A stretch of DNA of 64,000 nt from contig JAIXMG010000039.1 of NCBI GenBank assembly GCA_025201345.1, forward strand, positions 186,001 through 250,000, written 5' to 3'. The position numbers and the translations under genes were made by a program. Positions 45,721 to 57,298 of this stretch are shown in pieces (positions within the stretch are counted from its first letter, which is position 1; each line of letters starts with the position of its first letter). The notes beneath the pieces were generated by a model. That model did not search any database. It saw nothing but the letters and a program-made list of their open reading frames with translations, and had not been told where the DNA came from. Source of the DNA: Thamnidium elegans (taxonomy: Eukaryota; Mucoromycota; Mucoromycetes; Mucorales; Mucoraceae).

Positions 45721-46468
45721 CTTTTATAAAGTATAATTAAATAATACAGGTTACAGCGTTCTATCTTTATTTATCATTTCTTCATACAGTGATTCCACTA
45801 CCAATTTAAGGGTTTAGGGTGCTCTCTAGCGCAATGTCAGAAACTCCAAATATATTATGTATTTACATGAACGTAACATAAAAAAAATGGATGATAAAAT
45901 AAAAGGCCAGTTTTACTCATATGACCTATTTACTCATGAATCTCAATAATAGATACAAGTGGAATAAAGTCTTTACTAAAAAGATACAGCGGTTCCTTGA
46001 TTTCAATCCTCTTGTGGTAACCTCTAACCTGTGAAATTATCAAGTTAAGTTTTTTTTTTTTTCCAGTTATTATCGTTTTCTCGAAAGACCATTTAGGCCT
46101 TTGAAGTTGACGAAATGAATGAAATTAAAAGTGTAAGTGTAAAAAAATCCAATCCCGGTTTCAGAAGCTGAAAATTATATAATACTTTCTAGTAATGGTC
46201 GCATTACATAATAGCAATAGTAGATTGTAGTTTGTATTATAATAAAGAGCAATCCAAAAATAATCTCAAAGTATTTCACCTGCTGTCTTATACTTTACTT
46301 ACAATTATTCTGTATTCTTTATTCTCCTAAAATAGAAATCTGTTATTTACACCCTCATATGACAATAAAAGGCGTTTATGTTTAAACGCGTAAAGTCACA
46401 AGTGTAAAAACACAAACATATGATCCCCCCCCCTTTTTTTTTCTTTTCTTTCTTTCTTTTTATTTAAT
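45613..46468. other. Intergenic region with repeat relic
   Basis: About 0.85 kb. It contains a T tract (45691-45720), a block at 45914-45940 similar to the left end of the MITE-like element at 2626, and the promoter of the F-box gene. An ACTACCAATTTAAGGGTTTA-like word at 45797 has a weak counterpart near 29130. No gene is seen. Confidence 0.5.
45914..45940. repeat. Solo copy of MITE-like terminal repeat
   Basis: TTTTACTCATATGACCTATT then TACTCAT, matching 2625-2651 with few differences (ATATGACC for GTGATT). No inverted partner was found nearby, so this is a solo end or a remnant. Confidence 0.4.
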
Positions 46469-48331
46469 ATGGCTCTAGTGAATAAATTACCAACCGAGTT
46501 TTTACAAAAGGTATCAACATATCTTTGTTTACAGGACTGTTACGAATGTTTATTTGTATGTCGATTATGGCATCACACGTTTCAACGCAATGTATATAAA
46601 ACCATTCATATTCAATCCACGGAACAACTAAAGCAGTTTATGATATCAGTTTCTTGCTATGGTCTTCTTGTAAAAGAAATATATTTATCACGTTTAATAG
46701 ATACAGTACCTCAAATCAATCAATCCATGTTTAGTACACAAAAGACATTTGTTGAGTTTGATCAAGATACCTTGCTGCAGATAAACAGGTTTTGTCCGTT
46801 GTTAGAAGTGATCGATTTTGGTGTTTCACAATGGAAAGGTATCGATTTAAATCAACTTGTTCTTTGGAATCGTATGCGCGGGTGCGGACCTATTTATTTT
46901 CGAAAGTTGGATCGCGGGTTTTTATCGGTGTTTGGAAATCAATTGACAAAGTTGCATGTGGGTTATATACCGCAAGAAATGGAAAGTGTACTAAAAAAAG
47001 TAGTTACAATGAGTACGTTACAAGACTTGACATTGGAAATTATTTTAAACGATGATGATGATATTGTTACTTTACGGTGGAGTGATTATTTACAAAAGGT
47101 ACATGAAGGTTTACCTAAACTTAAAAAGTTTGCATTGATTAGAGATAAAACTCCAAGACTGGAACCTAATAATAATAATAATAATATGGATTGTTTATTA
47201 CCGTTTGATACACCAACTAAACTGGAATATTTAGCGTTACATGGACATGTGGATTCAATGAAATGGTTTCAGTTTGTCACACGTAACTATCCTTGTTTAA
47301 AAGAATTGAAATTAACTCAACTTTCTACAAGTCGGTTTGGTACTAAATGGATGTGGCAGAGTGGGTTAGTAGATTTGATTGTCGGGTTACCACAGTTACA
47401 ATCATTGACTCTTGGTGGAAGAAATATACCGCAGTTGTTTTCTGATGGGCTAGTAAAAGAATTGAAAAAACCTACTTGTTCAGTAAAGAATTTGTATGTC
47501 GATTTTGAAACATACCAAGCAATTGAGTCCTGTCAATTTTTATTGGCGGTTGCTACACATGGACTAAGACAGTTAAAATGCTTACGGTTACGTGTATGGG
47601 AACAAATTCCGGGCTGGTCTGGCGTAACAAGCAATTTATTTCAATGCCATGGATTAATTTCGTTACATCTTTCACTTTCTAAGGGACTGGTGGATCAGTT
47701 CCCTTTTACCAATTTTTTAATTGATCATTTTTTGAAGCATTTACCTCAGTTAGAGATCTTGGTCTTGGTTGGGGCTAATGTACAAGTTACATATAATAAT
47801 TATATTGATTTAGAACAACATACCTATGCACTACGAAAATTAGAACTAATTCAATCCAAAGTAGAAAATCATGAAGTCGTGTTTCGATACCTATCTGCTT
47901 GCTGTGTTAATTTAAATGACATTTTATTAAAGCGCTGTGAGACGGAAAGAAAGAGAATTAATCTGTCTGGTTTGTTAAATGCGTTTACGTTGGATGTACG
48001 ACATTGTCAATTAAAAAAAGTTGTGCTGAGCACATTGTTGATTTATGTTGGTACAATCCAATATAATAAATTTATTGGTATCCAATTAAAGTATGGTGAT
48101 TTACAACAAGATCAAATCATTTGGTGCAACGCTGAAAAATCAATGATTTATCCAGTTTATTATTTAAATCAAGACAAAGAAGAAAATGAAGAACTAAATC
48201 AATTATATAAATCTTATACAAGTACATTAAGTGATAGTATGCCTGGTAATTACACACCAAATATTGGTGTCATCACTATTTATTGTAAATCTGTAGGTCA
48301 AGTTTATCTTGATAATTTAAAAATAAAATAA
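46469..48331 (+). CDS. F-box protein with leucine-rich repeat-like region
   Basis: A single exon of 620 aa. The N-terminus LVNKLPTEFLQKVSTYLCLQ and CYECLFVCRLWHHTFQRNVY is an F-box, and the remaining residues form irregular leucine-rich repeats (LEYLALHGHVDSMKWFQFVT, LPQLQSLTLGGRNIPQLFSD, LPQLEILVLVGANVQVTYNN). Such proteins recruit substrates to SCF ubiquitin ligases through SKP1 and are greatly expanded in Mucorales. An asparagine run (EPNNNNNNMD) comes from an AAT microsatellite. Substrate unknown. The T/C-rich tract ending about 10 bp before the ATG resembles the leaders of other genes here. Confidence 0.85.
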   Translation: MALVNKLPTEFLQKVSTYLCLQDCYECLFVCRLWHHTFQRNVYKTIHIQSTEQLKQFMISVSCYGLLVKEIYLSRLIDTVPQINQSMFSTQKTFVEFDQDTLLQINRFCPLLEVIDFGVSQWKGIDLNQLVLWNRMRGCGPIYFRKLDRGFLSVFGNQLTKLHVGYIPQEMESVLKKVVTMSTLQDLTLEIILNDDDDIVTLRWSDYLQKVHEGLPKLKKFALIRDKTPRLEPNNNNNNMDCLLPFDTPTKLEYLALHGHVDSMKWFQFVTRNYPCLKELKLTQLSTSRFGTKWMWQSGLVDLIVGLPQLQSLTLGGRNIPQLFSDGLVKELKKPTCSVKNLYVDFETYQAIESCQFLLAVATHGLRQLKCLRLRVWEQIPGWSGVTSNLFQCHGLISLHLSLSKGLVDQFPFTNFLIDHFLKHLPQLEILVLVGANVQVTYNNYIDLEQHTYALRKLELIQSKVENHEVVFRYLSACCVNLNDILLKRCETERKRINLSGLLNAFTLDVRHCQLKKVVLSTLLIYVGTIQYNKFIGIQLKYGDLQQDQIIWCNAEKSMIYPVYYLNQDKEENEELNQLYKSYTSTLSDSMPGNYTPNIGVITIYCKSVGQVYLDNLKIK

Positions 48332-48345
48332 AAAAGTTTTTTATT

Positions 48346-48648
48346 TTAACAAATAACAGATTCAACATGTTCTCTAGGAATTTTCATGGTGTAATGAGCT
48401 GGTACGACATGCAAAGTTCCTTTACAGTCTTCTTCGGACCATAATGCACAGTGGCTACTACCCGTGTTCTTTACAAGTGCGGCTTTAAATTTTTGAGGAA
48501 AGTTGGTGCATCGATGATCGGCACTAAGTACACCAGAACGAGTCTTTTGATCTGAGGTTAATAATATCAGACCATCACCGGTACCATATATTGCCAAAAT
48601 ACTAAAAGGTAAAGTTAAAAGTAACGAAAACAAGATGATCAAATTCAT
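48346..48648 (-). CDS. Small secreted cysteine-containing protein
   Basis: A 100-aa single-exon gene. The first ~19 residues (MNLIILFSLLLTLPFSILA) are a signal peptide. The mature part (DGLILLTSDQKTRSGVLSAD, HRCTNFPQKFKAALVKNTGS, CALWSEEDCKGTLHVVPAHY) has four cysteines and ends at a terminal Cys, consistent with two disulfides. The pattern ALW-x(2)-x-DC-x-G recalls crystallin-like or killer-toxin-like small beta proteins, but I cannot assign a family. It converges on the F-box gene with a 14-bp gap. Likely extracellular. Confidence 0.65.
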   Translation of the reverse strand: MNLIILFSLLLTLPFSILAIYGTGDGLILLTSDQKTRSGVLSADHRCTNFPQKFKAALVKNTGSSHCALWSEEDCKGTLHVVPAHYTMKIPREHVESVIC

Positions 48649-48768
48649 TATTATTATATATGTGTTATTAAAAAAAGATGTTTTTTAAAAGAGAAAAAAT
48701 AATTTTATTGATAAATATTAAAAGTAGGGTTTAGGTTAAAAAATACATGGGTTTCTATTATTATTATT

Positions 48769-51700
48769 TTATAATTTGATTCGGTGTGAATCTTTTACAA
48801 TCTTGGGTGGTCTGTATAATCTTAATAATAAACTGGAACATACAACACTGATACTAGATAAAACCATGGCAACACCTGCAAGATATGTAGGAAGGCCTTC
48901 GCCGGTAGCGGGGTAAAGAATACCGGCTGCAATTGGCATAGCGATTACGTTGTATGCAAAAGCCCAGACAAAGTTAAAGCGGATACGACGGACTACTGTA
49001 CTTGATACATCGTACATGGTTAAAAGATCCATCAAATTGTTTCTAATTAATACAATACTAGCTGCTTCAATTGCAATATCAGTCGCAGAACCAACAGAAA
49101 TACTATATAAAAAAAATAATTAGAAACACTGGTTTTTTTTTTAAAAAAAAAAAATAACTTACCCAACATCAGCTTGCGCAAGAGCAGGAGAATCATTAAT
49201 ACCATCACCGACCATAGCTACAACAGCATCTTGATGCTTCTTGCCATTTCTCTTCCAGAACTTTTGTTTTCCTTGATGTTCTTGAGAACGAATACCACGC
49301 TTTTGAAGGTTTCGGATCTTATCGGCCTTTTGCTCTGGTTTCACACCGGCCAAAACGAAATCTTCAGGAATACCAAGTTGTTTACCTACTACACGACCTG
49401 TACGTTCATTGTCACCTGTAATCATCCATACTTCGATATTGCGTCTCTTTAATTCTTCGATTAATAATTTGGCTTCAGGACGAGGGATATCAGCAATAGC
49501 AAGTTGAGAGATCATCATGGTTTTGGAGGCACTGCAACAGATGGAACTAGTGGTACAATGACATACAGCACAAGCACAAGCGTCTTTACAACCTTCTTTG
49601 TGGAGGCTTTCAGAGGTGGGAACTTCGTCGTTACCAGAGACTGGAGAAGCAGATACGAGTACAATGGATTGACCTAAATCTTGCCATTGATTAATCAAGT
49701 CTTGACCTTCTTTCGCTTGACGGGATGTTTGATATCTAGCGTGGTTCTCGTCCATCCAGGCTTGGTTACCCAAAAATACATTAAGTGCACGTACGTTACG
49801 AAGTTTACCAGCTAAAGTATCGGCAATTTCTTTGGAGACAGTAATAGTAGCTAATAAACCACGACCAGGAACTTCTTGAGCGTTTGTGATTGTAACACCG
49901 TCAAATAAGTTGGAATCTTCTGAGAGTTCCTCTTCTTCGCCTTGATCATTTTCATCCAATTCATTTACAAATAATTCGGCATCAGTCAAGTTGGGGTTTT
50001 CGGTCAATGAAGATATAATGTAACGAGCTTTTTTGTCAATGGATTTAGAGAGTGGATGGTTACTGACAGAACTAACTCGGCCCAAGATCTTCCAGGTTGA
50101 GATACGTTGGTTAACGTCAGATTGATCTTCTCGTGTAGATTTATCGATCCAGCTATGGGTGACGGTTGGCTTACCCATAGTTAATGTACCGGTCTTGTCA
50201 AATGCAACAGTTGTAATACGACTAGACATCTCTAAAGCATATCCTCCACCTTTCACTAAGACACCATATTTAGCAGCAACACCTGTACCGACCATAACAG
50301 CTGTAGGACTAGCTAAACCTAAACCACAGGGACATGCGATCACAAGAACAGTAACTGCAGTCATAATAGCAAAAACGGTCTTGGTTTGTCCCATGGGAAG
50401 CCAATCATGTGGGTACATGTCCTTGATACCAAGTACGAGCCAAATAATAAAGGTTGTAATAGCTAATAAAATTACAATAGGTACGAAGACAGCAGAGATA
50501 TTATCAGCAACTTGTTCAATAGGAGCCTTGGGAGATGCTTGTGCGTCTTGTACAAGTTGAATGATACGAGAGAGTGTGGTGTCGGAGCCTACACGGATGG
50601 CACGGATATAGATTGGAGCACTTAAATTAATTGTTGCGGTAATAACACTATCGCCTTCACTCTTGTTAACAGGAACTGATTCACCGGTAATCATAGACTC
50701 GTCTGTGGCAGTAGAGCCTCGCCATATTTTACCATCACATGGGATACGTCCTCCAGCATTTACTTTAAGAATATCACCAACTAATAAAAATTTTAAAAAA
50801 AAAAAGTTAGTTTTTTTTTAAAAAAAGTTTAATTTTTTTTTTACCTTGAATATCTTCTGATGCGATTTCTCTTTCTTTTAATATCTCTTCTTCAATTGCA
50901 GTTTCGCCAGTAGATAATGAATTTTTGTCAATACTAGTTCTAGGATTTTTTGAGATCTCGACTAAAGTAGCAGTTTCTGGTTGAAGGTCCATTAGTTTAG
51001 TGATGGTTTCAGCAGTTTTACCCTTAGCCATTGCCTCAAGCCATTTACCAAAGTGAATAAAAGTAATCAAGAGTACAGCAGTTTCAAAGTAGTTCATTCC
51101 CATGGCTTCCATATCATGATTCGCCATAGCAGCAATAACAGTACCAACAGAAGCGAAATAAGCAACAGATGTACCCAAAGCAACTAAAGTCTCCATATTA
51201 GCAGTACGTGTATAGACGAGAGATTTGTACGCCTTGGTATAAAATGGTAAACCGAGCCAGAATTGAACAGGTGTAGCCAACAGGAATAAAATAAGATCAC
51301 CAATAGTGAGACCATGCGTGATTTCTTTCATAAAGGCCTTATGGACAGGATTGGAAGAAGGTAAAGCCAACATAAAGATCATGTGAATTAATATAACAGG
51401 GATAGCAAATAAAAGAGACCACAGGAAACGAAACTTGAGAAGAGCTAGTTCTTTATCCAATGCTTCTTGCATAGATGCCCTTTGTTCAGAAATGGTATTT
51501 CCTTGTGTGTCTTGAGCAAGTTCAGCCTTGTAACCAATTTGTTCAATCATTTGAGCTATCGAACGTGCACCAACTACATTTGGATCGTGTTCAATCACAG
51601 CGGATTTGGATAATAAGTTGACCTGACAGCTAACTACACCAGGCTGTTTCATCATGGTACGCTCTATATTTGCAACACAAGAAGAGCATGTCATACCGGT

Positions 51701-53521
51701 AACAACAAGTTGTGTAGTTACAAGACGGTTACTTTTTTGACTGGAGATACTAATATTATCGGAATCCATTACTTTCTTGGTAAATTTGGTGATCTTGATA
51801 CTTTCGGCAGTGAGGCCCAATTGTAAAATACTTTGAAAGATTCTTTGACGTGTAATAAATTCACCAACAAACTCAAAACTTGTGCGACCACTATCCAAGT
51901 CTACTCGAATTGACTTGTTATCGATACCATGTAATTTAATTAAGGCGTCGTGCACTTTTTCTAAACAGTTGGGACAATACATGCCAATAATGACGAGATC
52001 AGCGCGACAAGCTGTAATGGATTGACTAGTCTCTTGTTGAGCAGGAATGCTAGAGTGAAATACTACTTTACCGGCAGAGTAACCCATGTTCTTGATAGCT
52101 TGGATAATTGTCTTTTCATCTAACATATCACCAACAGCGGTGAAAGTACCGGTGTGTGTAAGTAAGTTGACTTGTACAGAGGTAGGGTCTACACCTGGTA
52201 ATTTGATAAGGCCTCGTTCGATGGTACGTACACAACTAGAACATGTCATGCCAGATATTTGGAAAGTTACTTTACTAGGAATAGAAATAAATTGACTACG
52301 AACAGAGACAGCACCAAGAGAAGCAACGGAATCTTGACGAGTTAAAGGTTCAATGGCTATAAGCACAGCAGGAGGTATCAAGTTGTGAATTATTTGAACA
52401 TTTTCAATACCAAATCCACGTTCTTCAATTGCATTTTGGATAACACTGATATCGGGATTCTTACAGATAAACATAGCCATTTCAGCTTCTAAACTAATAT
52501 GAATTGAATTAGGTTCAACATCGGGTATTTCATTCTTGAGAACGTCGGTGATGGAATCAATACAGGAGTGACAAGTCATACCAAGTACACGCATAACTAC
52601 TTTACGTCTACTACCATCATATGGGTTATCAAAAGCAATAGGAATAGCTTGAGAAGCAAATAAAGTCGAATCCAACGCATTAGGAAGTGCACCGTCACTA
52701 AATCGAGGGATCCCGTTCAAGTCATAACCTAAATTTTCAACTATCTCTTTTATCTTGGCTCCATCAATAAAACTTCCTTCAAAAGAGAAAGTGCCTTGAC
52801 GCTTATCCAAGCTTACAGAGACCGTGTTGGCGATAACACCGGGTAAATTTCCCAAAGTTTCAGAAACGGTTCGTACACAGTGTTGACAGGTCATACCGGA
52901 TAAAGAGAATACCACTGTCTTGATTCCACTAGAGATACTATCAGTATGTTGAGGATTTGTTTCATATTGTATTTCGCCGACATCATAACCAAGATCTTCG
53001 ATTACTTGCTTTAATTCTTGCTTGGTGATAGAACCGTTAGTAACCGTGGTAGCTTGTTCTTGGTCTAACGAAACCAGAATGGAAGTGGGATCAAGAGAAA
53101 TAAACCCTTTTAATGTATTTGTAATTGTGTTGGTACAATGAGAACAAGTCATTCCAGAAATAGGTACAGTAACATGAGCTCCAATAGGAATCTTTTCATC
53201 ACTTGCTTCAAAAGAAAGCTCAGGAGTACCAGCTTCATAACCCAAATCATTAATCAATTCTGATAAACTGTTTTTTAAGTTACTTTCTGATCTATCGGTG
53301 CGAGCCTCTTCAAATTCAAAAGTTGTTTCCGAGTTTTCTAAGCTGACGTTTATAGTTGAGGCTACAACGCCTTTAAACTCTTCAAGTGCTTTTGTAATGG
53401 TGTTGACACAATGCTATTTTAGAATACTCATTTAGTTTATGTTACGTACAAAAAAATATATTAATTCACTTACACCGCAAGTCATGCCTGTCACTTTAAT
53501 TTTTACAGAATACTTTGGCAT
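48769..53521 (-). CDS. Copper-transporting P1B-type ATPase (CCC2/ATP7-like) with seven HMA domains
   Basis: Four exons: 53521-53474, 53413-50845, 50780-49163, 49102-48769. They sum to 4569 nt (1522 aa). Seven heavy-metal-associated domains precede the membrane core. Their motifs in order are GMTCGHC, GMTCSHC, GMTCQHC, GMTCHSC, GMTCSSC, GMYCPNC (Thr lost) and GMTCSSC. The core has the actuator TGES (MITGESVPV), the metal-site CPC (ACPCGLGLASPTAVM), the phosphorylation loop DKTGTLTMGKP, HP in SSVSNHPLSKSI, MITGDNERTG and VGDGINDSPALAQADVG. It moves Cu(I) into the secretory pathway in fungal homologues, receiving it from ATX1. A seven-cysteine insert (GCKDACACAVCHCTTSSICC, plus 49533-49600) lies in the nucleotide-binding region. 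The first intron splits the first GMTCG|HC motif. Seven HMAs exceed yeast CCC2 (two) and human ATP7A/B (six). Confidence 0.93.
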
Positions 53522-54269
53522 TTTTTTTTCTTTTACGTAGTTAAAAAAGTTTAATGCATATGATAAAAAGAAAAAAAAAGAACTATGCTTCGCTATTTAT
53601 AAGGAAAGTAATCCTGGTATCCCTTTTTAGGTAACTGTGACCGGCGAAATCACGAAACGAGCATTTTTTGCTGTTCCAAATTCACTGGCGCCACTCAATT
53701 AGCTTGTAAGAATGAAAGGCCGCTAAAGCAAGTTGTGCCGAAGGTTTCGTATCTTGTGCAACAATGGCTGATTTATCAGATTACATAAATAAACGTATCT
53801 TACTTTGCACTTTAAATATTTCGTTACATTTTAGCGCTTTTTGTTAAAGTAAGGTATCACATACAGACCGAGTTATTTTTGTACGAGACTATTGCAGACA
53901 AAAAATAAAATAACGCATGCTTAATTTAGTCCTACCCGTTATCTTTTTGAATGGAGAACTCTATTTATTTTTATAATTATGTGTAGAATACAGTTAAAAT
54001 GACAGTTTATTCTTTTTATATAAAGAAGTAAAGCTTGGATAAGGAATTCTTATATTTTTCCTACCCAGGCACTTTTTATTTTCTCTTTAGAAGGTCAGTA
54101 CTTTTGGGATGATGACTGCTGAGCTGCCTATATGTGTACAGATATTGCTATAAAAAGGAAACGAGCCACACTATACACAAATTTAAATATAGCATCCTTT
54201 TTTTTTTTATCTCTTTCCTTCTTTTTATTTTACTTTACTTTACTTTATTATTATTACAATAGTTTTATT
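53522..54269. other. Divergent promoter region of Cu-ATPase and PQQ-like copy D
   Basis: About 750 bp with no coding sequence. A somewhat GC-richer part (53620-53760) includes GGTAACTGTGACCGGCGAAA and a CACTGGCGCC stretch, possibly regulatory. No consensus metal-response site is claimed. Confidence 0.5.
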
Positions 54270-55137
54270 ATGCTTTTAGATTGTAACGAAAAAAGCGTTA
54301 AACTTGACACTTCTTCTTCTTCAGCAAAAATGGAGTTTACTCGTGATGATATGTTGATTTGTGCGGTTAATGGTTATGCCTATGCTATTCATAAAAAAGA
54401 CGGAACAATACTTTGGGAAAAATATATAGCGATTACAGCAGCTGTCATCTCTGTATATGTTACTGATAATGACCGTGTTATTGCAGCTGCAGTTGGTGTT
54501 ACGCACTCGATTGATTTAATGACGGGAGAAATTATATGGTCAAATGATATGACGGTAAGATCTTTTCTTTTTCAAAAGTAAATGTAACAGTAAATATGTA
54601 TAAATATCAAAGGGATTTGGTTACTTAGAGGTTTCTATTGTTACTACGCCGAGTGGAATTGTAAAGCCTTTGCAGTTACTTGAAAATGAAGCAGATGAGT
54701 TATATTTGCCACCGTGCTATGAGATGGTAGCACAAGATCAACAAGTCATAATTGCTTGTTCTAAAGGAGGTGCCATGGCAATTGATCTTAATACTGGAAA
54801 TACGTTATGGCAATATAACTGTTCCGGTGGTGGGTATAATATTCCTGTAGCAATTATTGAACCACCAAATCAAAAACTGGGAAGACCGACTCAATTGGCT
54901 TATATTGGATCGGGAAGATGTGTTTACTGCTTAAATGCTAGAACTGGTTACCTTGTATGGTCAGTATCACTTTCATGGAACTTACTCGGCTCAGGATATA
55001 TGACATTGGCCAGTCCTTGGAGTTCTAAATTAGGTGCGGAGACAAACACTGCCTTTAGCCAAAACCCAACTGCTCAAACTGCGGATAAAGGACGATTACA
55101 CAAAAAGAATAATAATAAAAATGGTGGTAAACATTAA
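54270..55137 (+). CDS. PQQ-repeat-like beta-propeller protein, copy D (dispersed)
   Basis: Two exons (54270-54554, 54613-55137) summing to 810 nt (269 aa). The sequence reads DMLICAVNGYAYAIHKKDGT, YVTDNDRVIAAAVGVTHSID, LMTGEIIWSNDMT, GFGYLEVSIVTTPSGIVKPL, IIACSKGGAMAIDLNTGNTL, YNCSGGGYNIPVAIIEPPNQ, YCLNARTGYLVWSVSLSWNL and LASPWSSKLGAETNTAFSQN. It has a basic Asn/Lys-rich tail. Intron position and layout match the tandem copies at 32-35 kb, so it is a dispersed member of the same family. The start chosen, MLLDCNEKSVKL, leaves a short N-terminus before the conserved F-(S/T)-x-x-D-x-L-I-C motif. Function unknown. Confidence 0.78.
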
Positions 55138-55369
55138 ATTTTAATTTTATATCCCTTTCCACTAATTGAGTAATAATAAATTATACACGGTATGGATAAT
55201 AATGATAGTTTCAGTTTATTAGTGACTTACACATCCAGAGAGAAACTATCCATTTAACGATTAATAGTAAATTTCTTAACTCACATGAGTGAGAACCGTG
55301 TTCGATACAGCGAATGTAAGGTTCTAGTTTAGTTCCTCAACAAAATACATTTGGTAGTTCTCTATCTTG

Positions 55370-56300
55370 TAGTTTCGACGTAAAGATGAGCTTGATATTT
55401 TTTGCGACGTTGACATCACGTTGTCATACTATTCTGCAGTTTTGCAACACAAGAACACCATGGTGGTGCGATTCTACATTTACTAGAGAAGGATTTTTTA
55501 TTAGAATGGCAAATCTAACTATAAAATATATGTATATATTTAACAAAAAAAAGGTCTTCGAAATTAACTACGTAATTACGTGAGATGTTCTAAATTAGTC
55601 AACTCTTGCAACTAGAAAATCTCTATTTTGCAGCTCTTTCCACAAAGTACTTGCAGCTCCACATCTATTTGACTTAATTTTGACGCAGTCCTTCCCAAAC
55701 ATACCATTTCCAAAAAGAGCTACTGGTATTTTGCTACTTTGATTTTCAGAGTTAGTACAAATAGTACTAATAAGTCGTATTCGTAAATACTTTTTCTCTT
55801 TTATATCTTCAGGATTCTTGTCTTTGCTTCTGTTCAACTTTGTTCTGCTTTTATTTCGGCCTTCTTTCTTTATTATATTTTTCCCCAGTTAATGAGACCA
55901 TTGCACATTTCTGCGTGAGATTTCTGTCTGCCGCGGTAAAGTAATAGGTTGTATTTTGCCTTTTTAGAACCATCGTAGAGTAATATACTTTCTAAGTCTC
56001 GTAAGACATAGGCTGCATGATCTAAATATACGGAAATACGGCTTGTTTTGTTGGTAGGAATACGTAAAAGTATTTCCATTGTATTTTGTCTCTCTTTCTT
56101 TTAATTCTTTTTTCGAACAAGCAACCGAACCAGTTAAGTTATACCATTTCTGGGTTGAAATTCTTCTAAGATCATCGAAAGCAGCTTGAAACACCTGAAC
56201 CCTTCCGGGGACTAACCCATATACATTGAATAGGTCATCTGCAAGATCAATGGTATCTTTCAAATCGTTAAGCTTAAAATCATAATCTTCTATTGTTCAC
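55370..56300 (-). pseudogene. Decayed Fanzor/TnpB-like RuvC nuclease
   Basis: The reverse complement carries the RuvC layout of eukaryotic TnpB homologues in shifting frames. It reads GLVPGRVQVFQAAF (RuvC-I), RRISTQKWYNLTGS, YRGRQKSHAEMCN, VALFGNGMFGKDCVKIKSNR, STLWKELQNRDFLVARVD, then a stop, FRTS, GVLVLQNC and QRDVNVAKNI (RuvC-III). The expected RuvC-I aspartate (GLDPG) is Val (GTC, 56210-56212). The codon after RVD that is Glu in relatives is TAA (55595-55597), and a probable Trp before QRD is TGA. The RuvC-III Asp remains (55415-55417). Zinc-ribbon cysteines are largely lost. Family assignment is from motif order, not a search. Confidence 0.65.
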
Positions 56301-56779
56301 TATAATGTATACATTAGACAGTAGCGTCTCGGTAGGCTTTATTTGTTATAGAAATAACATTAAAGCCAGACACTTATAAAGATATGATTTTAGTTTAGAC
56401 CTCAAACAATTACATATCATACAACATCAAGTTAAGTAATATAACATTTTACCAATATAGTTTATTATGGTTCCTACCGCTAAGCATTCCTTTATTTATC
56501 ATAGTGTATGGACTAAAGTATTCTAACAGTTAAAAATGTCTTCTTACATGGTAATATATACAGCTCTAGTTATGATACTACGCCGTATAGCTAAGTATAT
56601 CTCATTTATAGACATACTTTTCGTGTCCGCTAAATGAAAAGAATGCAACAACAACAAAAAAATACTTTGATATTATTGAAAACAAGAATACAATGCTGTG
56701 GAGATCAAGTACATGTCAATTAAAAACTAAAACACATTCTGGTAAAATCCTCTCAGTATTTACTACGTTATGTCAGTTT
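56301..56779. other. Spacer between two transposon relics
   Basis: About 480 bp with no open frame of interest. It may include further degraded parts of either relic, but nothing is recognisable. Confidence 0.4.
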
Positions 56780-57130
56780 TTTAATTAATTAATTAAAAAA
56801 TATTTGAATTCATTCCAATAGTTATCAAATGTTTCAGGGCTTTCAGCTTCTATTAGCTTGTTAATTGAAAGTCTGATATTATTTCTAGCGGCGACAGACT
56901 CATGCGTAGCATTGCAAACCTTTACCTAAATAAAATATAAGGGTTAGATACCTATATAAAATAACAAAGAATAATATATTTACGTCTTGATATGCTTTTC
57001 CCATGCACGCTTAATATGCCAATGGTATAACAAAATATGTACTTCATCACGGAATACTTGTTTAATTGCACTAATTTCTGTAGGACTGCAATCAATCATG
57101 ATTCTTTTTGGGCGAACGGTGATCGATTCA
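56780..57130 (-). pseudogene. Mutator-like (MULE) transposase fragment
   Basis: The reverse complement of about 57125-56985 reads PKRIMIDCSPTEISAIKQVF and RDEVHILLYHWHIKRAWEKH. This is the MULE transposase core around the second catalytic Asp (IDCS..E..AI) and the C/H-x-W-H..RAW block. After a gap containing a stop, about 56935-56790 continues KVCNATHESVAARNNIRLSI and EAESPETFDNYWNEFKYF. The rest of the element is missing, so this is a short relic just upstream of NOT1. Confidence 0.6.
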
Positions 57131-57277
57131 AGCCAGTCAGCAGTTACGAAGTAATATCGGAGTTTATTTTAAAATACTAAAATTTTCTTATTTGACGGCG
57201 AAATAAGGAGGTTCATGGAACTGCACGCGTTTTAATTTATTTCCATTATTTTCTTTTTCTTTTTTCGCATAAACAGT

Positions 57278-57298
57278 ATGCTTTACAGCTTATTATGA
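57278..57298 (+). promoter_or_regulatory. Upstream ORF overlapping the NOT1 start (ATGA)
   Basis: ATG at 57278 opens a six-codon frame (MLYSLL) whose TGA at 57296-57298 overlaps the proposed NOT1 ATG at 57295. If the transcript starts upstream of 57278, this uORF could permit reinitiation or modulate translation. The transcription start is not known. Confidence 0.35.

Noticed and set aside
50159..50560. Plus-strand open frame antisense to the copper ATPase core
   Set aside because: It lies opposite the CPC and DKTGT region; low-stop codon bias of the true gene explains it.
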